Notes: generated by a model from the sequence alone, not told the origin. Shown: positions 35,407-45,181, numbered from the stretch's first letter. The stretch: DNA of 64,000 nt from Streptomyces sp. WMMB303 (GCF_029351045.1 NZ_JARKIN010000001.1:3336501-3400500), one strand, 5' to 3'. Numbers and translations are program-made.

Positions 35407-36030
35407 TCACTTCGTGACGGGCCACTCCAGCGGGGCCTTGGAGAAGCCCCGGTTCAGCTCGACCGCGGCGGCCTTCTGGCCCTCCGGGATGAGGAAGGCG
35501 GAGCAGATCTTCTCCGAGTCGCCCTCCTTGACCTTCTTGTCGGAGTCGAAGCCGGGGCAGTTGGGCCACTTGGCCTGCCCGAGAAGGACGATGAGGGCGC
35601 GGGTGCGCTTGTTCTTGTCCGTCTTGATGACCAGGTCGTCGTCCATGTCGCCGAGTTCCATGGTCTTGCCGCCCTTGTGCTCCAGGGTCGACCAGACGTA
35701 GACGGGGATCTGCGGACCGTCGTCCTCGTCCTTCTTCAGGCCGGAGTTGTCCATGTCGGCCTTCGTGCCGGTCTGCACCTTGGTCGGCGTGACCGTGTAC
35801 CTGGCGCCCCTGGAGCTCGACTCGTCGCTCTTCTGTACCGGGCCGGCCTGCCCCAGCCGGAAGGTCGTCTTCTCCTTCGAGGAGCGGGAGCCGGAGTCGG
35901 AGGAGTGCGATCCCGCGTGGCTCTTCTTCTTCGACTTCTTCGAGCTCGAGTCGCTGTTGCACCCGGTCACCGCGACGGTCAGCACCAGCGCTCCCGCCAC
36001 CGCCGGAACAGCACGAGTCCACGTACGCAT
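35407..36030 (-). CDS. Secreted lipoprotein of unknown function
   Basis: A 207-residue lipoprotein. The signal segment AGALVLTVAVTGC sets the lipidated Cys at about residue 24. A Ser/Lys-rich spacer (about 25-52) leads to a globular domain with RYTVTPTKVQTGTKADMDN and two Cys (WPNCPGF and KICSAF), which may form a disulphide. It resembles the DUF4352-like lipoproteins of Streptomyces, but I cannot confirm this. ATG 36030 has GAGGAAG upstream. It is a single gene. Confidence 0.8.
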   Translation of the reverse strand: MRTWTRAVPAVAGALVLTVAVTGCNSDSSSKKSKKKSHAGSHSSDSGSRSSKEKTTFRLGQAGPVQKSDESSSRGARYTVTPTKVQTGTKADMDNSGLKKDEDDGPQIPVYVWSTLEHKGGKTMELGDMDDDLVIKTDKNKRTRALIVLLGQAKWPNCPGFDSDKKVKEGDSEKICSAFLIPEGQKAAAVELNRGFSKAPLEWPVTK

Positions 36031-36231
36031 GTCTTCCTCACTTCCCCGTTGATCCCCGTATCCGGCCGGGGCGGCTTCGCCAGCACGGCCGGACCATGTT
36101 CTGAGCGCATGATCCTGCCAGAGTTGAATCCGCCTCTCGCAGGGAGGGGTTGCCAAGGCGCCACCGCCGCGGCGCGGCGGCCCGCACCGGGCCGGTTCCG
36201 TGCGGTTCCCGCCTGGGGTGCCCGCCCGTGC

Positions 36232-36819
36232 TCAGAGCCCGGGGGCGCCCCAGACGGGGAACCAGCGGCCGAGGTCCTCCTCCACCGTCAGGTCGTTCGC
36301 CAACAGGCCGCGTACCTGGAGCTCCAGCGCGTTGTCCCGCTTCTCCGCGCCGCCGGGCAGCGGGGCGAACGGGTAGAAGGTGCCGCGCTTGTAGAGGTAG
36401 ATCAGCGCGAGGGAGGCGCCCGAGTTCTCGTGCCGGAAGGACACCAGCGAGCAGAGCAGTTGCGGGCCGAACCCGCCCTCGGCGAGGAGCGTGTTGACGG
36501 CGTGCAGATCGTTGACGAGCGACGCCATGTCGTCGGCCGACTGGCGTGCGGTGAGCCAGGTGTAGCCGTAGGAGTCCTGGCCGAACTCGACGGGGATGCC
36601 GCCGCGCGCCGTGTCCGCGTCCAACAATTCGCGTACGTCGCTCTGCAGCCGGTTGAACGCGCCGCCCTCCACGCTGGCGAAGCAGACGGCGCCGACGCCG
36701 GTCGGCAGGAACGCGGTCCCGGCCTGCAGGGTCAGCGCGGCGGCGGGCAGCGCGAAGAGCTGGTCGAGGTCGGGCCGCTTGGGCTTGCTGCGGCCCAGAA
36801 GCACGTCGAGAAAGCCCAC
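36232..36819 (-). CDS. pspAB: PspAB-like protein (HtpX-associated)
   Basis: A 195-residue soluble protein starting MGFLDVLLGRSKPKRPDLDQ at GTG 36819, with GGAGG six bases upstream. It matches what I recall as PspA-associated protein PspAB, which regularly occurs next to htpX in actinobacteria. No catalytic motif is visible. It lies 76 bp downstream of htpX on the same strand, so they are probably cotranscribed and may act in membrane-stress proteolysis. Confidence 0.8.
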   Translation of the reverse strand: MGFLDVLLGRSKPKRPDLDQLFALPAAALTLQAGTAFLPTGVGAVCFASVEGGAFNRLQSDVRELLDADTARGGIPVEFGQDSYGYTWLTARQSADDMASLVNDLHAVNTLLAEGGFGPQLLCSLVSFRHENSGASLALIYLYKRGTFYPFAPLPGGAEKRDNALELQVRGLLANDLTVEEDLGRWFPVWGAPGL

Positions 36820-36895
36820 GCTCGGCCTCCGTTCGGAAGTGGGTCGTCGCCCACGGTCAGGAGAGTGTGCTTCGTTGTGAGTCGTCCTTCGGTGG

Positions 36896-37801
36896 TCACT
36901 GGCCGAGCTGCGTCGATATCCGGCTGAGCTGCTCCAGGCGCTTCTCCAGCTTCGGGTGCGAGGAGAACAGCGAGGCGAGGCTCTCGCCGGAGAGGGCCGG
37001 GACGAAGAAGAAGGCGTTGTACGGCTCGGCCTTCCGCAGGTCCTTGGTCGGTATCCGGGCGATGTCGCCGCTGATCTTGGTGAGGGCGGAGGCCAGGGTG
37101 GAGGGGCGTCCGGTCAGCAGGGCTCCGGCGCGGTCGGCCGACAGCTCGCGGTAGCGGGACAGCAGCCGGGTGAGCAGAAAGCTGATCACGTAGACGACGG
37201 CGCTGACCAGCGGGACGAGCAGCAGAAGCAGCCCCACCCCGTTGTTGTCCCGGCCCGCGCTGCGGCCGAGGCTGCCCCACAGGGCCACCCGCGTCATGAT
37301 CCCGGCGAGCACCCCGAGGAAGGAGGCGATGGTCATGACGGCGACATCCCGGTGTGCGACGTGCGACAGCTCGTGCGAGAGCACCCCTTCGAGTTCGTCA
37401 CGCTCCAGTCGGCGCATCAGTCCGGTGGTGGCGCAGACCAGGGCGTTCTTCTGGTTGCGGCCGGTGGCGAAGGCGTTGGGGACGTCGCTGTCGGCGATCG
37501 CCACCCGCGGCTTGGGCATGTCGGCGAGGGCGCACAGCCGGTCGACGGCGCCGTGCAGCTCCGGGGCCTGCTGCGGGGTGACCTCGCGAGCGCCCATGCT
37601 GAAGGCGGCGATCCGGTCGCTGAACCAGAACTGCGCCACGAACAGCCCGCCCGCGATCACCAGCACGAAGGGCCAGGCGTTGCTCAGCACTGCCACCAGG
37701 ACGCCGACCAGAACGACGTAGAGCAAGCCGATCAAGAACATGGTGGTGACCATCCGTGCGGTCAGGCCACGGTCTGCGACGTAGCGCGAGTGACGAGCCA
37801 T
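36896..37801 (-). CDS. htpX: Membrane-bound zinc metalloprotease HtpX
   Basis: A 301-residue M48 peptidase. Two N-terminal helices (about 17-55) are followed by the zinc site SHELSHVAHRD at about 141-151 and a second pair of helices (about 157-210). The downstream Glu ligand fits ELSADRAGALL. HtpX degrades damaged membrane proteins on the cytosolic side. ATG 37801 has AGGAAGGAG upstream. The operon with pspAB is usual in Streptomyces. Length is normal. Confidence 0.94.
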   Translation of the reverse strand: MARHSRYVADRGLTARMVTTMFLIGLLYVVLVGVLVAVLSNAWPFVLVIAGGLFVAQFWFSDRIAAFSMGAREVTPQQAPELHGAVDRLCALADMPKPRVAIADSDVPNAFATGRNQKNALVCATTGLMRRLERDELEGVLSHELSHVAHRDVAVMTIASFLGVLAGIMTRVALWGSLGRSAGRDNNGVGLLLLLVPLVSAVVYVISFLLTRLLSRYRELSADRAGALLTGRPSTLASALTKISGDIARIPTKDLRKAEPYNAFFFVPALSGESLASLFSSHPKLEKRLEQLSRISTQLGQ

Positions 37802-38224
37802 GGCGGCCGCTCCTTCCTGAGGCGCGGAGGCTGTAGCGCGGGAACGCAGCACGTATGGGGCGCTCTCTTCGATTGTGCCTGTTCGACCGCTTTGGGGGCG
37901 ATAAGTGCGCTCTGCCTGCGCTGACTGCGCCCTGACCGTGCTCTGACCTGCTGAGCGCCGCGTGACCGCGATGACCGTGCTGTTCGAGGGGCCGGGCCGC
38001 CGTGACCCGAGGGCCGCCGTGTCCGTGCCGCTGGTCGGGGGCGTGCGCGGAGTGGCGGCCCGTGCCAGCGCCCCCGCACCCGGCCGGGTGGGCACACGGG
38101 GGTGCTCACTCTCGTCCCGTGCGCCCCTTGCGTGCGCTGGCGTGCCCCCTGTCCTCACTGTGTGCTCTCATTCATCACTCATCCGTGCAGAGGTCCGCAC
38201 GCATGTTCAGGCATATGCGCGAAG
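37802..38224. other. Intergenic region, 423 bp, between divergent genes
   Basis: It lies between htpX and the second HAD phosphatase gene. It is repetitive in short TGACC/TGACT words at about 37915-37985. No gene, SigR-type promoter (GGGAAT-N18-GTT) or strong palindrome was found. Confidence 0.4.
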
Positions 38225-39109
38225 ATGGTTCACGTGACTTATCCGACGCGTTCGTCCGCACACCCCGCCCCCCGGCCCCAGCCGTCGCCCGGCAGGCGCA
38301 CCGCCCCCCGCCTGATCGCCACCGATCTGGACGGCACCCTGCTGCGGAACGACAAGACGGTCTCGGACCGCACCATCGCGGCCCTCGCCGCGGCGGAGTC
38401 CGCCGGGATCGAGGTGTTCTTCGTCACCGGCAGGCCGGCCCGCTGGATGGACATCGTCAGCGAACACGTGCACGGCCACGGGCTCGCCATCTGCGCGAAC
38501 GGCGCGGCCGTCGTCGACCTGCACGCGGGCGGCCGGGTGATCCGGGTCCGCGAACTCGCGCGACCGGACGCGGTCAATGTGGTGCAGGCCCTGCGGGCCG
38601 CGGCGCCCGGCGTGAGCTTCGCCGTCGAGCGCACCGCGGGCATCCACTACGAGCCCGCGTACCCGTCCTTCCCACAGGACCCCGGAACCTCCTACGCGCC
38701 GGTGGACGAGCTGCTGGCCGACGGCGGGGACGGCCACCTCGCCGACCCGATCGTCAAGCTCCTCGCCCACCACCCGACCGGCGACCCCGACGCCTTCCTC
38801 ACGCTCGGCTGCACGGCCGCCGGGGCGCACGCCGAGTTCACCCGCTCCAGCCCCAGCGCCCTGCTGGAGATATCCGGCCGCGGCGTCAGCAAGGCCAGCA
38901 CTCTCGCGCTGGCCTGCCAGGAGCGCGGCATCGCCCCGCACGAGGTCGCCGCCTTCGGCGACATGCCCAACGACCTGGCGATGCTCACCTGGGCCGGCAC
39001 GTCCTACGCGATGGCCAACGCCCACCCGGACGTGCTGCTGAGCACGGACCACGTCACCGGCTCCAACGAGGACGACGGGGTGGCCGCCGTGATCGAGAGC
39101 TTCCTGTGA
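38225..39109 (+). CDS. HAD-superfamily hydrolase, Cof type
   Basis: A 294-residue enzyme with motif [15 protein letters not shown] (about 30-43), motif II FFVTGRPAR, Lys in GVSKASTLAL and motif [13 protein letters not shown]. It is a clear paralogue of the phosphatase next to serS (16020-16853), sharing domain order and most motifs. It has a 28-residue Pro-rich extension at the N-terminus. ATG 38225 has no clear ribosome site; GTG 38234 is possible. The substrate is unknown. Confidence 0.9.
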   Translation: MVHVTYPTRSSAHPAPRPQPSPGRRTAPRLIATDLDGTLLRNDKTVSDRTIAALAAAESAGIEVFFVTGRPARWMDIVSEHVHGHGLAICANGAAVVDLHAGGRVIRVRELARPDAVNVVQALRAAAPGVSFAVERTAGIHYEPAYPSFPQDPGTSYAPVDELLADGGDGHLADPIVKLLAHHPTGDPDAFLTLGCTAAGAHAEFTRSSPSALLEISGRGVSKASTLALACQERGIAPHEVAAFGDMPNDLAMLTWAGTSYAMANAHPDVLLSTDHVTGSNEDDGVAAVIESFL

Positions 39110-39185
39110 GACACCCCGTACCGGGCGGTCCGGACGTCGGGCCGAGAGCGCTCGCGGCGGGCGGCGGCCCGCTCGCCGGGGTGCG

Positions 39186-40061
39186 TCAGGAGTGCTCCCG
39201 GTAGAGGTCGGTCAGCAGGGCGGCCGCGGCGTGGGTCGCGGGGTGCGGGTCGTGGTGCTGCCAGACGAGATGGACGGGGACGGGAGCGGCGTCGCGCAAG
39301 GGGCGGTAGGCGATGCCGACGCGGCGGTACTGGGTGCTGGTGGCCTCGGGGGTGATGCCGACGCAGCGCCCGGTGGCGATGGCCGCGAGCCAGTCGTCGA
39401 TGTCGTGGGTGTACTCGATGGCCGGGCGCGCCTCCGCGGGCCACAGTTCGAGAGTGGTGCTGCCGGTGCGCCGGTCCACGACGACGGTGCGCTGCCGCAC
39501 CTCGTCGAGGCGGACGCCGCGGCGCCCGGCCCAGGGGTCGTCGGAGGCCATGGCGAGGACGCGGCGTTCGTGGCCGAGGACCGCGTGCGCGTAGCGGTGC
39601 CGGTCGACGGCGGTGCGCACGAGGGCGAGGTCGCACACCCCTTCGGCCAGCCCGCCCGTCGGGCTGTTGTGACGGATCAGCTGCAGCTCGATGCCGGGGT
39701 GGCGCTCGGCCCAGCGGCGCTGGAACTCCGCGGTGTGGCGGCCCGCGGAGGCCCAGGCGTGTCCGAGGCGGAGGCGGGTGCGCCCGGCGGTGGCCGCGCG
39801 GACCAGGTTGTCGGCCTCGGCGAGCAGTTGGCGGGCGCGGACCAGGACCTCCACTCCGGCGGTCGTGGTGGAGACGGTGCGGCTCGTGCGGTGCAGCAGC
39901 CGGACGCCGAGGAGCTGTTCCAGGGAGCGCAGGGTGCGGCTGACCGAGGCCTGCGAGACGCCCAGTTCGAGGGCGGCGTCGGTGAAGCTCCCGGTGTCGA
40001 CAATGGTGACCAGGCAGCGCAGCTGGCGCAGCTCCAGTTCCGGCCCTGATGCGTTCTGCAT
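39186..40061 (-). CDS. LysR-family transcriptional regulator
   Basis: A 291-residue regulator. The N-terminal HTH (about 8-66) reads LRQLRCLVTIVDTGSFTDAA and SQASVSRTLRSLEQLLG, and a substrate-binding domain (about 95-290) follows. ATG 40061 lies inside the left arm of a 10-bp inverted repeat; ATG 40094 is in frame, 33 bases upstream, but also without a ribosome site. It diverges from an EamA-type transporter gene, its likely target. LysR proteins need a co-inducer that cannot be deduced. Confidence 0.9.
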   Translation of the reverse strand: MQNASGPELELRQLRCLVTIVDTGSFTDAALELGVSQASVSRTLRSLEQLLGVRLLHRTSRTVSTTTAGVEVLVRARQLLAEADNLVRAATAGRTRLRLGHAWASAGRHTAEFQRRWAERHPGIELQLIRHNSPTGGLAEGVCDLALVRTAVDRHRYAHAVLGHERRVLAMASDDPWAGRRGVRLDEVRQRTVVVDRRTGSTTLELWPAEARPAIEYTHDIDDWLAAIATGRCVGITPEATSTQYRRVGIAYRPLRDAAPVPVHLVWQHHDPHPATHAAAALLTDLYREHS

Positions 40062-40106
40062 ACGCACAGCGTATCGATGGCGACTGCGATGCATTTTGCG
40101 TATGCA
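40057..40106. promoter_or_regulatory. Perfect 10-bp inverted repeat between lysR-type and eamA-type genes
   Basis: TGCATACGCA at 40057-40066 and TGCGTATGCA at 40097-40106 are exact reverse complements, 30 bases apart, with a third related TGCGATGCAT between them at about 40085-40094. The outer arms overlap the start codons of both divergent genes, so this is probably the regulator's operator and both transcripts have very short or no leader. Confidence 0.65.
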
Positions 40107-41182
40107 TGATGGCGGACGACAGTGCGGTCATGGCACGGTCCTCCGCACCCCGCACGCACCAGACGCCCCACGCACCCGCCCCAGCACCTGCACCCGCACC
40201 CGCACCTGTCATCGACGCCCTGGCCACGCCCGGCACACCCGGCACGGCAGACGTGCCTGCCGTGTACGCAGCGCCCGGGCCCACCCGCCGCGGCCGGCTG
40301 TCCGGACTGGCACTGATGCTGTGCAGCAGTGTCTCCAACCAGTCCGGTGCGGCCCTCGCCTCGCTGGCCTTCCCGACCCTCGGCCCGGTCGGCGTGGTGG
40401 CGGTGCGCCAGTGGGTGGCCGCCGTGCTGCTGCTGGCCGCCGGCCGGCCGCGGCTGCGATCCTTCACCGCCGCGCAGTGGCGGCCGGTGCTCGGCCTGGC
40501 CGTGGTGTTCGCCGCGATGAACCTGTCGCTGTACGCGGCGATCGACCGGATCGGGCTCGGCCTGGCGGTGACGCTGGAGTTCCTCGGCCCGCTGACCGTG
40601 GCGCTGGCCGGTTCGCGGCGTCGGCTGCATCTGGGCTGCGCCGGGGCCGCCGCGGCGGCCGTCGTCGTGCTGGTGCGGCCCGAGCCGAGCACCGACTACC
40701 TCGGCATCGCGCTCGCGCTGCTGGCGGCGGTCTGCTGGGGCTGCTACATCCTGCTCAACCGCACGGTGGGGGAGCGGCTGCCCGGGGCGCAGGGCTCGGC
40801 CGCCGCGGCACTGGTCTCCGGAGCGCTGTATCTGCCGCTCGGGATCGGCGTGCTGCTGCACCACCGGCCCACGCTCGCGGCCGTCTCCTGCGCCCTGGCC
40901 GCCGGGGTGCTGTCCTCCGCCGTCCCGTTCCTGTCCGACCTCATGGCCCTGCGCCGGGTCCCGGCACACTTCTTCGGGGTCTTCATGAGCGTCAACCCGG
41001 TCTCGGCGGCGCTGATCGGACTGGTCGCGCTGGGCCAGCACCTTCCGGCGCTCTCCTGGGCGGCGGTCCTGGTGATCGTGGCCGCCAACACGGTCGCGGT
41101 GAGCACCGAGGCGCATCCCCGCAGCCCGGGTCCGCCGGTGGTGGAGAAACGCGGTGGACCGGCGGGGCGGCCCGGCCGATAG
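40106..41182 (+). CDS. EamA/RhaT-family drug-metabolite transporter (RhtA-like)
   Basis: A 358-residue permease. About 60 residues of soluble start include a run of APAPAPAP from a short tandem repeat, then ten helices begin at LSGLALMLCSSVSNQSGAAL. Two EamA repeats are seen (about 65-195 and 205-340). The family exports amino acids such as threonine/homoserine, or other metabolites. The start is ATG 40106, 40109 or 40130; none has a ribosome site. The divergent LysR gene and the shared inverted repeat suggest regulated export. Confidence 0.87.
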   Translation: MMADDSAVMARSSAPRTHQTPHAPAPAPAPAPAPVIDALATPGTPGTADVPAVYAAPGPTRRGRLSGLALMLCSSVSNQSGAALASLAFPTLGPVGVVAVRQWVAAVLLLAAGRPRLRSFTAAQWRPVLGLAVVFAAMNLSLYAAIDRIGLGLAVTLEFLGPLTVALAGSRRRLHLGCAGAAAAAVVVLVRPEPSTDYLGIALALLAAVCWGCYILLNRTVGERLPGAQGSAAAALVSGALYLPLGIGVLLHHRPTLAAVSCALAAGVLSSAVPFLSDLMALRRVPAHFFGVFMSVNPVSAALIGLVALGQHLPALSWAAVLVIVAANTVAVSTEAHPRSPGPPVVEKRGGPAGRPGR

Positions 41183-41190
41183 TTCTCCGT

Positions 41191-41565
41191 ATGTCTTCTC
41201 TCGTGCGCCACCTCACCTTCGACTGCCACGACGCCTACAACCAGGGCCTGTTCTGGGCCGCGGTGCTGGAGGGCACCCTGTCCGACGACGACCATCCGGG
41301 CGACCCCGAGGCGCTGGTGACGGCGCCCGGCGCGGCGCTGCTGTTCGTGACCGTGGAGGATGCCAAGACGGTCAAGAACCGGGTCCATCTCGATCTCCAG
41401 CCACAGGACCGCACCCGGGAGGAGGAGGTCGAGCGGATCCTGGCGCTGGGCGCCACGCTGGTGGCCGACCACCGCACCGCGGACGGCCGGGGCTGGGCGA
41501 CGCTCGCCGACCCCGAGGGCAACGAGTTCTGCGTGGAGCGCAGCGCCGCCGAACGCGCGGCCTGA
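41191..41565 (+). CDS. Glyoxalase/VOC-superfamily protein
   Basis: A 124-residue protein with one vicinal-oxygen-chelate module: HLTFDCHDAYNQGLFWAAVL at the start and WATLADPEGNEFCVER at the end. Potential metal residues are His8 and Glu119-region acids, but whether it binds metal or acts as a carrier is unknown. It follows the EamA gene by eight bases and may be cotranscribed. It is convergent with cydDC, 37 bp apart. Confidence 0.87.
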   Translation: MSSLVRHLTFDCHDAYNQGLFWAAVLEGTLSDDDHPGDPEALVTAPGAALLFVTVEDAKTVKNRVHLDLQPQDRTREEEVERILALGATLVADHRTADGRGWATLADPEGNEFCVERSAAERAA

Positions 41566-41602
41566 GCAGGCAGGCTGCCGCAGTACCGGGTCGGTGCACA
41601 GG

Positions 41603-44600
41603 TCACACCGCCGACACCGGAGCGGCCCCGGAAGCGGCGGCAGCGCCGGAGGCGGCAGCGCGTTCGCGCTCCAGCGCCGCCGCGAACGGGCCTTTGGAGC
41701 GGGTCAGTTCGGCGTAGCCACCGCGTTCGACGACCCGGCCGCGGTCCAGCACGACGATCTCGTCCACCGCGGCCAGCCCCTGGAGGCGGTGGGTGATCAG
41801 TACCGTCGTACGGCCCTCCGTGGCAGCCAGCAGGTCGGCGGTCAGTGCGTCGGCCGTGGGCAGGTCCAGGTGCTCGGCGGGCTCGTCCAGGACGAGGACG
41901 GGGAAGTCGGCGAGGAGGGCCCGGGCCAGCGCGAGGCGTTGCCGCTGACCGCCGGAGAGCTGGGCGCCGTACTCGCCGACCAGGGTGTCCAGGCCGCGTG
42001 GGAGGGTCGCCACCCAGTCGTCCAGACGGGCGGCGGCGAGTGCCGCGTGCAGTTGGGGCTCGGTCGCGGACGGCCTGGCCAGCCGCAGGTTCTCCCGTAG
42101 CGAGCTGTCGAACAGGTGGGCGTCCTGGGCGCAGAGACCGACCTGCCGTCGGACGGTGTCGGTTGCCGCGTCGAGCGCGGAGACGGTCGGGTCCGGGCCG
42201 AAGGTGTAGGTGCCCGCCTGTGGGTTCACGAAGCGGAGCAGCACGTTGGCGAGGGTCGTCTTGCCGGAGCCCGAGGCGCCGACGACGGCCACCCGGCGGC
42301 CGGGTGTCAGATCCAGATCGAAACCGGCGAGGGCCGGCCGCGCCCCCGTCGGGGCGTCCGGATAGCGGACGGTCAGGCCGCGGACGCGGAGGGGGAACGG
42401 GTCGGCGGGCAGCGGTTCGAGGTGCTCCGGTTCCTCCACGGGGGCGGGCGCGTCCAGCACCTCGTACACCCGCTCCGCCGAGCGCCGCACCCGCTGCCGG
42501 AACTGCACAGCCTGGGGAATCGGCGTCACCACCTCGAACACGGCGAGCGGGGTGAGGACGACCGTCGCCAGGAGGAGCCCGTCCAGCCCACCGGCCGTGG
42601 TGGCGCGTGCGCCCGCCCACGCCGCTGCCGTCACGGTCAGACCTGCGGCCAGGGTGCTCAGCCCGGACGCCAGCGCGGTGCCGGACGCCGAGCGCGCCGC
42701 GATCCCGGTCAGCTCCGTGTCCGCCTCGGTCACACCGGCGCGGCGGGCCGCGAGCGCGCCGGTGACCGGCAGTTCACCGGCCGCGGTACCGGTGAGCAGG
42801 TCCACTGTGCGGACCGCCAACCGGGCTCGCGCGGGGGCCAGTCGGCGCTCCGTACGCCGGGAGAGGGCCGCTGTGAGCGCGGGTACCGCGATGCCGGCCA
42901 CCGCCAGGCCCACCGCGAGGGCCGCCCCGGCGGCGGGCAGCAGCCAGGCGGTGAAGACGACCGCCGCCGCGCTGACCGTTCCGGCGACGGTGGCCGGCAG
43001 CAGCCAGCGCAGGAAGTAGTCCTGGAGCGCGTCCACGTCCGAGACCAGGCGGGTGAGCAGGTCGCCGCGCGCCCGGTTCCGCAGGCCCGCCGGGGCGAGG
43101 CGCTCCAGTCGCCGGTAGACGGTGACGCGGAGCTCCGCGAGGACGCGCAGGGCGGCATCGTGCGAGACGAGGCGTTCCGCGTAGCGGAAGACGGCTCGGC
43201 CGATGCCGAAAGCCCGGGTCGCGGTGACCGCCACCATGAGATAGAGGATCGGCGGCTGCTGGGCGGCGCGTGAGATCAGCCAGCCCGAGGTCGCCATCAG
43301 CCCTGTCGCTGCGGCCGCCGCGAGGGCGCCCAGGGTGAGGGCGAGGGCGAACTTGCGGCGCAGGCCGTGGGCTGTTTCGCGGACGCGGGTGAGGGGGTTT
43401 CGGGTGGGGGCGGCGCCGGCTGCCGGTGAGAGGCGGGCGTCGGTGGGTGTCTGCGGGCTGCCTCGTCCCTCCCCCGCTCTCAGGCCGGGGGCGTCCCCGC
43501 TGCCGCCCCCGACCGCGGGCAGCTCCGATGCGGTCGCGGCAGCCCGCGTCATCACCGCGTCGCCGGGCAGCTCGAGCACCCGGTCCGCCGCTGCCGGCAG
43601 CGTCGGCCTGTGGGTCACCAGGACCACCGTCCTGCCCTTGGTCAGCCGCCGTACGGCGGCCAGTACGGCGGCCTCGGTCGCCCCGTCCAGCGCGGCCGTC
43701 GGCTCGTCCAGCAGCACCAGCGGGCGGTCGGCGAGAAAGGCGCGGGCGAGGGCGACGCGGCGGCGCTGTCCCGCGGAGAGACCCGTCCCCGACTCCCCCA
43801 GCTCCAGTGCCGGGTCGAGATCCGGCGCCCCGGCGTCGGCGAGCGCCCGGACGACGGCTGCCTCACCGGCGTCGGGCCGTGCCAGACGGACGTTGTCCGC
43901 AACCGACCCCGCGAAGAGGTACGGGTGCTGGGGCACCCAGGCGATCTGCTGGTGCCAGGCGGCGAGGTTCAGCTCGGCGAGCGGCAGGCCGCCCACCAGC
44001 ACCCGGCCCTCGGTGGGAGGTGTGAAGCCCAGCAGCACCGACAGCAGGGTGGACTTGCCGCCTCCCGAGGGACCGGTGAGGGCGACCGTCTCACCGGGGC
44101 GCAGCATCAGGTCCGTCGGTGGCAGCGACCGTCCCGCACGCCCCTCGTGCCGTACGGCGACTCCCTCCAGTGCCACGGCGGCACCGGAGACGTCCACGCG
44201 GGCCGTGCCGGAGGGCGGCATGGGCCGCTCCAGCACCTCGAAGACCGACTCCGCCGCCGCCAGCCCTTCGGCGGCCGCGTGGTAGTGGGTGCCGACCTGG
44301 CGCAGCGGCAGGTACGCCTCCGGCGCGAGGATCAGCACCATCAGCCCGGTGTGCAGGTCCATCTCCCCGCGCACCAGGCGGGTTCCGATGCTGACGGCGA
44401 CGATGGCCACCGAGATGGTCGCCAGCAGTTCCAGCGCGAACGACGAGAGGAACGCCAGCCGCAGCGTGCGCAGGGTGGCGCGGCGGTAGTCGGCGGTGAT
44501 GGTGCGGATGTTGTCGGCCTGGGCCTTGGCGCGGCCGAAGACCTTGAGGGTCGGCAGTCCTGCGACGACGTCGAGGAAGTGGCCGGACAGCCGGGCGAGC

Positions 44601-45166
44601 AGCTTCCACTGCCGGTCCGTCCGCGACTGGGTGGCCCAGCCGATGAGGGCCATGAACACCGGGATCAGCGGCAGGGTGACGACGATGATGGCCGCCGAGA
44701 TCCAGTCGGCGGTCCCGATGCGGGCCAGTACGGCGACGGGCACCACGACGGCGAGGCCGAGTTGGGGCAGGTAGCGGGCGAAGTACTCGTCGAGCGCGTC
44801 GATGCCCCGGGTCGCGAGGGTGGTGAGTTCGCCGGTGCGCTGCGTGCTGAGGAAGCCGGGCCCGAGCGCGGTGGCCCGCTCCAGCAGCCGCCGCCGAAGC
44901 TCGGACTTGACGGCGGCCCCGGAGCGGTGCGCGGCCAGTTCGGTCAGCCAGGAGACCAGGGCGCGGGCGAGGGAGACGGCGGCGAGCAGGAGCAGTGCGC
45001 CCTGTTCGAACCGGCCGTGCCGGTAGGCGCCGACGACCACGTCCGTGAGCAGCACGGCTTGGGCGACGACGAGTCCGGCGCCGGCCAGCCCGAGAGCCAC
45101 GGAGGCGACGAGGAAGACACGCGTGGCACGGGCGTACCGCACAAGCCGCGGATCGACAGGTTTCAT
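41603..45166 (-). CDS. cydDC: Fused thiol-reductant ABC exporter CydDC
   Basis: A 1187-residue fusion of CydD and CydC, needed to export cysteine/glutathione-type thiols and so assemble cytochrome bd. The CydD half has helices over about 15-310 and an ATPase domain at about 340-555 (GPSGGGKSTLLS, GLSAGQRRRVALARAF). A Pro-rich linker (about 560-605) leads to CydC helices (about 615-900) and a second ATPase (about 930-1165, GASGSGKTTLAN, LSGGQRQRLALARAL). Such fusions are usual in Streptomyces. ATG 45166 lies 15 bp after cydB. It is the last gene of the operon. Confidence 0.95.
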   Translation of the reverse strand: MKPVDPRLVRYARATRVFLVASVALGLAGAGLVVAQAVLLTDVVVGAYRHGRFEQGALLLLAAVSLARALVSWLTELAAHRSGAAVKSELRRRLLERATALGPGFLSTQRTGELTTLATRGIDALDEYFARYLPQLGLAVVVPVAVLARIGTADWISAAIIVVTLPLIPVFMALIGWATQSRTDRQWKLLARLSGHFLDVVAGLPTLKVFGRAKAQADNIRTITADYRRATLRTLRLAFLSSFALELLATISVAIVAVSIGTRLVRGEMDLHTGLMVLILAPEAYLPLRQVGTHYHAAAEGLAAAESVFEVLERPMPPSGTARVDVSGAAVALEGVAVRHEGRAGRSLPPTDLMLRPGETVALTGPSGGGKSTLLSVLLGFTPPTEGRVLVGGLPLAELNLAAWHQQIAWVPQHPYLFAGSVADNVRLARPDAGEAAVVRALADAGAPDLDPALELGESGTGLSAGQRRRVALARAFLADRPLVLLDEPTAALDGATEAAVLAAVRRLTKGRTVVLVTHRPTLPAAADRVLELPGDAVMTRAAATASELPAVGGGSGDAPGLRAGEGRGSPQTPTDARLSPAAGAAPTRNPLTRVRETAHGLRRKFALALTLGALAAAAATGLMATSGWLISRAAQQPPILYLMVAVTATRAFGIGRAVFRYAERLVSHDAALRVLAELRVTVYRRLERLAPAGLRNRARGDLLTRLVSDVDALQDYFLRWLLPATVAGTVSAAAVVFTAWLLPAAGAALAVGLAVAGIAVPALTAALSRRTERRLAPARARLAVRTVDLLTGTAAGELPVTGALAARRAGVTEADTELTGIAARSASGTALASGLSTLAAGLTVTAAAWAGARATTAGGLDGLLLATVVLTPLAVFEVVTPIPQAVQFRQRVRRSAERVYEVLDAPAPVEEPEHLEPLPADPFPLRVRGLTVRYPDAPTGARPALAGFDLDLTPGRRVAVVGASGSGKTTLANVLLRFVNPQAGTYTFGPDPTVSALDAATDTVRRQVGLCAQDAHLFDSSLRENLRLARPSATEPQLHAALAAARLDDWVATLPRGLDTLVGEYGAQLSGGQRQRLALARALLADFPVLVLDEPAEHLDLPTADALTADLLAATEGRTTVLITHRLQGLAAVDEIVVLDRGRVVERGGYAELTRSKGPFAAALERERAAASGAAAASGAAPVSAV

Positions 45167-45181
45167 CAGGCAGTCCCCGGC

